A stretch of 6,929 nt of DNA, from NCBI GenBank assembly GCA_003644825.1, contig QNDJ01000080.1, positions 1-6,929 on the forward strand, read 5' to 3'. The position numbers were made by a program, and so were the translations under genes. Source of the stretch: B21-G16 sp003644825 [NCBI: Candidatus Zhuqueibacterota bacterium] (lineage in GTDB: Bacteria; SM23-31; B21-G16). The notes under the pieces were generated by a model. It saw only the letters and a list, made by a program, of their open reading frames with translations. It ran no database searches and was not told where the DNA came from. Shown in pieces: positions 1-5,046 of the stretch; positions within the stretch are counted from its first letter, which is position 1; each line of letters opens with the position of its first letter.

Positions 1-1
1 C

Positions 2-436
2 GAGAAGTCCCTTGTGGATTTCCTGAAGAAAATAGGTGAATTCCGAGGATTCAGACCTAACGTTAAAGTTGAAGCACTACTCAAATATGATATTCTAAAT
101 ATTGATTGGGCATATAAGGTGTTCAAAACACTTGATAAAAAAGGATTCTTCATTAGCCTAACTGATTTACAAGCTAAACTCCATGTTTCATTCATAGACA
201 ATCATGGCGTAAATGTTACTGTAGATAAACCTGTTGATTTATTCTCTGAATTATTTGGGAAACCAGAGAAAAGAGTTATAGGAAGACTCGTGAAGTACGA
301 TGTTAGAGAGTACGAGTATGTGATTACTCAAATTGTCGGGGGAATTGACGAAGAAGTTATTGAAGAAATAAGAAAAACCATAAGAATAAAGAACCTTGTT
401 ATTGAAACTGGAAATGAATTTAAAATAATCAACTGA
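2..436 (+). CDS. Unidentified protein, C-terminal fragment (5' end outside the window)
   Basis: The reading frame is open from base 2 and stops at TGA 434-436. A GTG at 14 could be a start, but the frame continues upstream through Glu-Lys-Ser-Leu and has no ribosome-binding site there, so this is most likely the last 144 residues of a longer protein. The fragment is soluble-looking, with no membrane segment or signal peptide and many Lys, Glu and Ile residues. It has an amphipathic start (VDFLKKIGEFRGFRPNVKVE), a middle part with alternating hydrophobic and charged residues, and a C-terminal helix-strand pattern (GGIDEEVIEEIRKTIRIKN). I see no catalytic motif and cannot assign a family. Codon and base use resembles that of the downstream genes. 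A gap of about 500 bases with a terminator-like structure separates it from the exported-protein cluster, so it probably belongs to a different transcription unit. Confidence 0.75.
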   Translation, partial: EKSLVDFLKKIGEFRGFRPNVKVEALLKYDILNIDWAYKVFKTLDKKGFFISLTDLQAKLHVSFIDNHGVNVTVDKPVDLFSELFGKPEKRVIGRLVKYDVREYEYVITQIVGGIDEEVIEEIRKTIRIKNLVIETGNEFKIIN

Positions 437-763
437 ATTTTTTTAAGTTTTGTATATTTGTTTTAATTATGTGGAAATAAAAGGTTTAGTAAGACCGTGT
501 AAAGACTATGTTTAAACAGATAACTGTTCTATATTCCATTTTTGGTTTTTAATCACAGGTTACTCATTCCTGTTAGACAGAGAAAAGTATCAAAAATATT
601 GATTTTCATACATTCTTAAAAGATTGAAGCATATTTTCATAAAAAATAAAAAAACTTCTGGAACTTTTTTTTATTTATAAAGTTTAACAATACAAATAGT
701 TTAAAGCGAATTTTTCTTTTACCGATAATATAATAAAGGTAGATATAATAGGAAGAACTATAT

Positions 764-843
764 AGAAAGTTCGTTAAAGGTTTTATTTTTAATATAAGGT
801 TATGAGTGGTTATAAATAATAGTACCTTTAACGAGCTTTTTTT
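764..843 (+). terminator. Long-stem intrinsic terminator-like hairpin, possibly the 3' end of a small RNA
   Basis: Bases 766-780 (AAAGTTCGTTAAAGG) pair with 825-839 (CCTTTAACGAGCTTT) in a 15-bp stem that includes one G-U pair. A further G-U and an A-U pair can extend it to 764-841. The 3' arm runs into seven consecutive T residues (837-843), the usual arrangement of a rho-independent terminator on the + strand. The 44-base loop is unusually long for a simple terminator. It contains a direct repeat GGTTAT at 798-803 and 808-813, whose starts are 10 bases apart. The structure could end transcription from the upstream gene, end a short RNA started at the TATAAT at 744-749, or act as a leader attenuator. 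No known riboswitch class was recognised. Confidence 0.55.
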
Positions 844-849
844 ATTTTA

Positions 850-879
850 TTGACATAAATTTATTTGTGGCAATTAAAT
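850..879 (+). promoter_or_regulatory. Candidate promoter for the cluster starting at 944
   Basis: A perfect TTGACA at 850-855 lies just after the terminator-like T-run. The best -10 at suitable spacing is TTAAAT at 874-879, with an 18-base spacer and 4 of 6 matches to TATAAT. A second possibility is TAATTTTA at 891-898, one mismatch from the Bacteroidota -7 consensus TAnnTTTG, but its -33 partner is not well placed. The position fits a start of transcription roughly 50-60 bases upstream of the first gene. In sequence this AT-rich such matches arise easily by chance. Confidence 0.3.
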
Positions 880-926
880 GAATTTTTTATTAATTTTAGG
901 AAGCAAAATATCCTTCTCAATATGTT

Positions 927-935
927 AAGGGAGGT
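927..935 (+). promoter_or_regulatory. Strong Shine-Dalgarno sequence for the PorV-like gene
   Basis: AAGGGAGGT ends 8 bases before the ATG at 944 and pairs well with the 3' end of 16S rRNA, which fixes that start codon. The two downstream genes have no comparable site, so this is the one strongly marked translation start in the window. Confidence 0.75.
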
Positions 936-943
936 AAAGGATA

Positions 944-2017
944 ATGAAAAGAAATATAATTTTAAGTTTATCAGTATGTTTTATTTTTATGATTTCTGGA
1001 AATTTGTTTGCTCAGAGTGAAGCTGCCTGTCCTTCATTATTAATAGCACCTGGTGCAAGGGCTGGTGGAATGGGTGAGGCTAATGTTGCATTGGCTGAGG
1101 ATGCGACAGCTACATTCTGGAATCCTGCAGGGCTGGGTTTTCAGCGAGGCTGGGAATTATCTGTGATGCATGCAAACTGGTTACCACAATTTCATCTGGG
1201 TGACCTTTATTATGATTTTGGAAGCCTTATTCATCACTTTGAAGGATTGGGAACATTTGGACTTCAGGTCATATTTTTAAACCTTGGAGAACAAGAAGGA
1301 CGGGATGAGTTTGATAATCCAACGGGAACTTTCAACAGTTTTGAAGGTGCTATCGGGCTTTCTTATGGTGTACAACTTTCGGAAAGACTGGCTGTTGGCG
1401 GTGGAATGAGATTCATTTATTCAAAACTTGCTGACCAGGGCGTGGGTGCCGAAAGAGGAAAAGGGACAGGCGCTTCTGTAGGTGTTGACCTGGCTTTATT
1501 ATACAAATTCGGTTTTATAAATGGGCTCTCCTTCGGGGTAAATTTATCAAATATGGGTCCAAAAATTACATATATTGATGCTTCTCAAGCAGACCCGATT
1601 CCAACAAACCTGAAATTTGGCTTTGCTTATAAAATATTAAACACTGAATATAATAAGCTTACTATGGTTGTTGATATCAACAAACTGATGGTCGTGAAAA
1701 AAACTAATGAAAAAGGCGAAACAACCTCGGATCCCTTCTATAAAGCATTAATAACCGCGTGGACTACAGATGGTTTCAATACCCAGATAAAAAAAGCAAA
1801 TGCTTCTATTGGCCTTGAATACTGGTATGGGAACTTTTTTGCTTTAAGAGCCGGTTACTTTTACGAGGATATAGGAAAAAGAAGGTTTGCGACTTTTGGT
1901 GCTGGAATTAGATATTCGATGTATGGTTTTGATTTTGGATATATTGCAGGTGAACAGGGACATCCTTTAACCGATACAATGAGATTTACTCTGTTAATCA
2001 AATTCGGTACAAAGTAA
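944..2017 (+). CDS. PorV/PorQ-family outer-membrane protein (type IX secretion shuttle-like)
   Basis: A 357-residue exported protein. Residues 1-23 form a signal peptide (positive MKR start, hydrophobic core, LFA before Gln24). Residues 28-65 carry the family hallmark: PGARAGGMGEANVALAEDAT followed by FWNPAGL. This matches the GARAxGMGxAxVAxAxDATAxxWNPAGL pattern of PorV/PorQ proteins. The remainder has alternating aromatic and glycine-rich strands typical of a FadL-like beta-barrel and ends in a strand-like MRFTLLIKFG. In characterised T9SS organisms, PorV is an outer-membrane barrel that takes cargo with a C-terminal sorting domain from the SprA translocon to the attachment complex. The length is close to that of known PorV proteins. 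The next gene encodes such a cargo, which supports a shuttle role. Several PorV paralogues per genome are common in FCB lineages, so this may be a dedicated paralogue rather than the housekeeping PorV. Family call is firm; exact role is inferred. Confidence 0.88.
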   Translation: MKRNIILSLSVCFIFMISGNLFAQSEAACPSLLIAPGARAGGMGEANVALAEDATATFWNPAGLGFQRGWELSVMHANWLPQFHLGDLYYDFGSLIHHFEGLGTFGLQVIFLNLGEQEGRDEFDNPTGTFNSFEGAIGLSYGVQLSERLAVGGGMRFIYSKLADQGVGAERGKGTGASVGVDLALLYKFGFINGLSFGVNLSNMGPKITYIDASQADPIPTNLKFGFAYKILNTEYNKLTMVVDINKLMVVKKTNEKGETTSDPFYKALITAWTTDGFNTQIKKANASIGLEYWYGNFFALRAGYFYEDIGKRRFATFGAGIRYSMYGFDFGYIAGEQGHPLTDTMRFTLLIKFGTK

Positions 2018-2024
2018 AATTCAT

Positions 2025-2044
2025 AAAAGGAATTTCCCTTTTTT
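2025..2044 (+). terminator. Weak hairpin plus T-run between the PorV-like and M6-like genes
   Basis: AAAAGG (2025-2030) can pair with CCTTTT (2037-2042) across a 6-base loop, and the T-run extends to 2044. The stem has only two G-C pairs, so any termination would be partial at best. It may instead trim expression of the downstream genes relative to the first. The gap between genes is only 45 bases and no clear promoter is seen in it, so read-through into the next gene is expected. Confidence 0.25.
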
Positions 2045-2062
2045 ATATGAATAATTATTATA

Positions 2063-5023
2063 ATGTTGAGGAAGATTGTTCTTTTATTGTTTCCTTTATA
2101 TGTTTTCGGCGTAAATATCTATGCCCAGATAAAGTATGTAAATATCCTTGCAATAAGAGTTGAATTTATAGAAGATAATATAGAGACCACAAACGGTAAT
2201 GGCAAATTTAATCTCTCGGATACTTCTTCAGCTACAATAGACCCACCTCCTCATAACAAATTATATTTTGAAGACCACCTTGAAGCACTAAAACGATATT
2301 TCTATAAGGTTTCAGGTGGAAAAGTTATTATTGGTTATGATGTGTTTCCTGATGGATTGAACGATAGTTATCAACTTCCACACCAGATGAATTATTATAA
2401 CCCCAATACCACAGAAGAAGAACTTGATATGAGATTGAGCGAACTTTTAAGGGATGCATTCAGGATTTTCGATGAAAAAGAAAATATTGATTACAAAAAA
2501 TACAATAGTTTTATAGTTTTTCATGCTGGTGTTGGTTCAGATTTTTTACTTGTTTCTCATCCTTCACTTGACCCGACACCAAACGACCTGCCATCAGTTT
2601 ATTTAGATTTTGAGCATTTAAAAAAGACTATTGGAAAGAATATCCCTGATTTTAAAGGGATTCCAGTCGGAGGTAATAGTTTTTACATAAGAAATGGGCT
2701 TATCTTTCCTGAAACAGAGAGTAAAATGGGGATTGAATTAGCGCTTAATGGAATAATAGCTCATCAATTTGCGCATCAACTGGGTCTACCTTCACTTTTT
2801 AATACTGGAAATGGAAAACCAGCTATTGGTAAATGGGGATTGATGGACGTTGGTTTTGGTAATTTCAATGGTCTCATTCCACCGAAACCATGTGCCTGGA
2901 GCAGGGTGTTTTTAGGCTGGGAAAAACCTGTTGAAATAAATGAAGGAGAAAATCTGGAAATAAGTTCTTCAGAAGTTGATGGTTTCCCTACTATTTACAA
3001 AATACCGATAAGTCCTGATGAATATTTTTTAGTTGAAAACAGGGAGAATGATAGAAATAAGGATAGTCTAAAAACAGTTTATAGCCCGAGGGGTGTTCTT
3101 CTGGAGGTTGATAATTATGACTGGGATATTCCGGGTTCTGGTATTTTGATATGGCACATTGATGAAAGAATCATTAAAAACAAAATAGAAAATAATAAAA
3201 TTAACGAAGATATGAAAAATAGAGGTGTAGACCTTGAAGAAGCAGATGGTTCAGAAGATATAGGGGAAAACTTTGAGTTTGTCCTGCCGGGATTTTTCAC
3301 ACCTGAAAATGGTGTTGAAGAAGACGCCTTTTATAAAGGAAATAATGAAGAATTTACTCCATATACATTTCCTAATAGTAATAGTAACAGCGGAGCTTTA
3401 TCTCACATTTATATAAGTAATATCAGTGAAAAGGGTTCTGTAATGTCATTTTCATTGAGGAAAGATTTTTATGTGAAGGGTTTTCCCGTATTTATCGGGA
3501 AAAATGTGAGGTTCAATAACCCGGTCTGGAGTAGAGATTTTCAGGTTTCTAATCTGAAAACATTTACATTAGGTAGTAAAGGTATTTTATGTGCTCTTGA
3601 TAAAGATGGTAAATCTTTTATAAATTCTTATAAAAAGGAGTTTATTATTAAAATAAACGGTGATACTTTATGGAACGATATTCCTTATTTTTCAAATGTT
3701 GGAGATGGAGCCCCATTTTCTCCTATTCTATTTAGAGAGGGTGATTTACAGATTGCTATAGTTACTGATAAAGGAGAGATTGTAAGCTGGAATCTCGAAG
3801 ACAATAATATGGATGGGGTGGGAGATATCTCTTTTATGAAAAATATAGGTGAAAATATAAATTCAGAGCCTGTTTACTGGAACGGTATAATTATCGGTGA
3901 TGTTTCAGGGAATATATATTGTTTGAAAAAAAATGGAGAATTGAGATGGAAAACGAATGTTTTTTCTTCTCCAGTTAAAGGTTTTGCTGTTTATAAAGAT
4001 TCTAAAATGGAAAGACTATTTTCAATTTCAGAAAATGGAGACGCAGTTCTACTTGAAGATGATGGGAATATTCAATGGTGGAAAAATCTTGATGTTAATA
4101 ATCCGTTTAACCCTTCCATTGGTGATATAACAGGTGATAATATCCCTGAAATTATTGTTTGTGATTCTTCTGGAAATATTGTTTTTCTAAAAGGTAATGG
4201 AGATATTCTGGCAGAAAAACATATTCCAGGGAAATATGAGTTTATATCTCCCCCATCTATAGGTGATCTTGATAATGACGGGTTTTCTGAAGTGGTTGTT
4301 TGTGGTAAAAAATATATTTATGCTTTTAGTTATTCAGGCAATTTAAAGGATGGATTTCCGGTAAGTTTTGATAGAACCGGCAAGAAAGGAAATATTACCA
4401 CTATTCCGGTATTATGCGATATGGATGGAGATAGATTTGTTGAAATATTAATTTCGAGTGATAAAGGAGATGTGTATGCTTTTAATTACAAAGGAGAAGT
4501 TTTATCAGGTTTTCCATTAACCTGTGGTAGTGGAGTTTCTTCTTCGGTAGTAATTTTGGAAAATCTGGAAAATGGGAATTTACAATTGATGTTAAAGAGT
4601 TATAATGGTTATTTGTTTTTATGGGAGTTTCCGATAAAGTATGAATCCACAAAAATACCCTGGGGTGAATATTTACATGATTCTCGACATACTTCTTTAA
4701 CGAGTGTGTTGAATAAAACACCAATTCAGCCGGGTGGTGAATTAATGCCAAAGAACAGGGTTTATAATTATCCAAATCCTGTTTATGGTAATACTACAAC
4801 AATAAGATATTACCTGAATTTTTCTGCAGATGTTAATATTTATATATATGATTTAGCAGGAGAGCTGGTAAAGAAAATGAAAGGAACTGGAATCCCCAGG
4901 ACAGATAATGAGGTTATCTGGGATGTAACAGATGTTCAGAGTGGTGTATATTTAGCTAAAATAACTGCATCTGGTTCAGCTAAGAAAAGCTCGGCAATAA
5001 TTAAAATTGCAGTATCTAAATGA
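2063..5023 (+). CDS. Secreted M6-family metalloprotease-like protein with beta-propeller and T9SS type A sorting domain; catalytic motif degenerate
   Basis: A 986-residue exported multidomain protein. Residues 1-21 are a signal peptide (IYA before Gln22). The M6-like domain begins almost directly (ILAIRVEF) and keeps many family landmarks: AHQFAHQLGLPSLFNT at 233-248, WGLMDVG at 258-264, FLVENREN around 320, PGSGILIWHIDE at 357-368 and RGVDLEEADG at 387-396. The zinc/catalytic motif is altered: HExxH is HQFAH (His234, Gln235, His238), and GLPDLYD is GLPSLFN. Residues about 480-880 form propeller-type repeats with Asp-rich loops (DNNMDGVGD at 581-589, GDITGDNIPEI at 687, GDLDNDGFSEV at 734, CDMDGDRFVEI at 785), ending in HDSRHTS. 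Residues about 900-986 are a T9SS type A sorting domain (NYPNP at 902-906, later SGVYLAKI, Lys-rich end), predicting export and cell-surface attachment. ATG 2063 lacks a Shine-Dalgarno sequence, but the signal peptide supports it. It is probably co-transcribed with both neighbours. Fold and sorting are firm; loss of protease activity is inferred. Confidence 0.9.
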   Translation: MLRKIVLLLFPLYVFGVNIYAQIKYVNILAIRVEFIEDNIETTNGNGKFNLSDTSSATIDPPPHNKLYFEDHLEALKRYFYKVSGGKVIIGYDVFPDGLNDSYQLPHQMNYYNPNTTEEELDMRLSELLRDAFRIFDEKENIDYKKYNSFIVFHAGVGSDFLLVSHPSLDPTPNDLPSVYLDFEHLKKTIGKNIPDFKGIPVGGNSFYIRNGLIFPETESKMGIELALNGIIAHQFAHQLGLPSLFNTGNGKPAIGKWGLMDVGFGNFNGLIPPKPCAWSRVFLGWEKPVEINEGENLEISSSEVDGFPTIYKIPISPDEYFLVENRENDRNKDSLKTVYSPRGVLLEVDNYDWDIPGSGILIWHIDERIIKNKIENNKINEDMKNRGVDLEEADGSEDIGENFEFVLPGFFTPENGVEEDAFYKGNNEEFTPYTFPNSNSNSGALSHIYISNISEKGSVMSFSLRKDFYVKGFPVFIGKNVRFNNPVWSRDFQVSNLKTFTLGSKGILCALDKDGKSFINSYKKEFIIKINGDTLWNDIPYFSNVGDGAPFSPILFREGDLQIAIVTDKGEIVSWNLEDNNMDGVGDISFMKNIGENINSEPVYWNGIIIGDVSGNIYCLKKNGELRWKTNVFSSPVKGFAVYKDSKMERLFSISENGDAVLLEDDGNIQWWKNLDVNNPFNPSIGDITGDNIPEIIVCDSSGNIVFLKGNGDILAEKHIPGKYEFISPPSIGDLDNDGFSEVVVCGKKYIYAFSYSGNLKDGFPVSFDRTGKKGNITTIPVLCDMDGDRFVEILISSDKGDVYAFNYKGEVLSGFPLTCGSGVSSSVVILENLENGNLQLMLKSYNGYLFLWEFPIKYESTKIPWGEYLHDSRHTSLTSVLNKTPIQPGGELMPKNRVYNYPNPVYGNTTTIRYYLNFSADVNIYIYDLAGELVKKMKGTGIPRTDNEVIWDVTDVQSGVYLAKITASGSAKKSSAIIKIAVSK

Positions 5024-5039
5024 AAAATCATTTTTCATT
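5019..5039 (+). promoter_or_regulatory. Perfect 9-bp hairpin at the junction of two genes
   Basis: AATGAAAAA (5019-5027) is the exact reverse complement of TTTTTCATT (5031-5039), with loop TCA. The hairpin covers the stop codon of the M6-like gene and ends 3 bases before the GTG start of the next gene. It has only two G-C pairs and no strong T-tail beyond the arm, so it is a poor terminator. It could affect initiation at 5043 or simply reflect overlapping short-ORF signals. Confidence 0.4.
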
Positions 5040-5046
5040 AAAGTGA
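5020..5046 (+). other. Eight-codon mini-ORF linking two genes by overlapping stop and start codons
   Basis: ATG at 5020-5022 overlaps the TGA stop of the M6-like gene (ATGA). It reads MKNHFSLK and stops at TGA 5044-5046, which overlaps the GTG start of the next gene (GTGA). This would let terminating ribosomes re-initiate twice and couple the two genes in translation. It could also be the original start of the downstream gene, cut off by a one-base indel. There is no direct proof that it is translated. Confidence 0.3.

Larger units (their letters stand above)
437..943. other. AT-rich intergenic region without a gene
   Basis: About 500 bases of very AT-rich sequence with no credible coding frame on either strand. 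No clear hairpin precedes the T-run at 438-444, just after the upstream stop codon. Two short hairpin-capable inverted repeats lie at 515-528 (AACAG/CTGTT, 4-base loop) and 555-573 (ACAGG/CCTGT, 9-base loop). Both have only 5-bp arms and may be chance. TATAAT hexamers occur at 729-734 and 744-749, but neither has a convincing -35 partner. The notable structure is the long inverted repeat at 764-843, annotated separately, followed by the putative promoter and ribosome-binding site for the cluster at 944. Confidence 0.7.

Noticed and set aside
434-444. T-run right after the upstream gene as its terminator
   Set aside because: No stable hairpin can be formed just before it, so a T-run alone in AT-rich sequence is not sufficient.
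764-843. Miniature mobile element (MITE) explanation for the inverted repeat
   Set aside because: No target-site duplication flanks it, and the T-run placement fits a transcription terminator better.
437-943. CRISPR array or leader in the AT-rich gap
   Set aside because: There are no repeats of 20 bases or more with regular spacing, only short 5-6 base repeats.
1010-1035. Possible lipoprotein signal at Cys28 of the PorV-like protein (EAAC)
   Set aside because: Glu at -3 does not fit a lipobox, the Cys lies beyond the hydrophobic core, and a clear signal peptidase I site (LFA|Q) precedes it.
3115-3300. 61-codon ORF on the - strand
   Set aside because: It lies wholly inside the M6-like gene, whose family motifs (GSGILIWHIDE, GVDLEEADG) are read on the + strand here. 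Its Ser/Leu/Ile-rich product is typical of an antisense shadow.
4482-4775. 97-codon ORF on the - strand
   Set aside because: It is antisense to the last propeller repeats and the start of the sorting domain of the M6-like gene and has no ribosome-binding site or recognisable domain.
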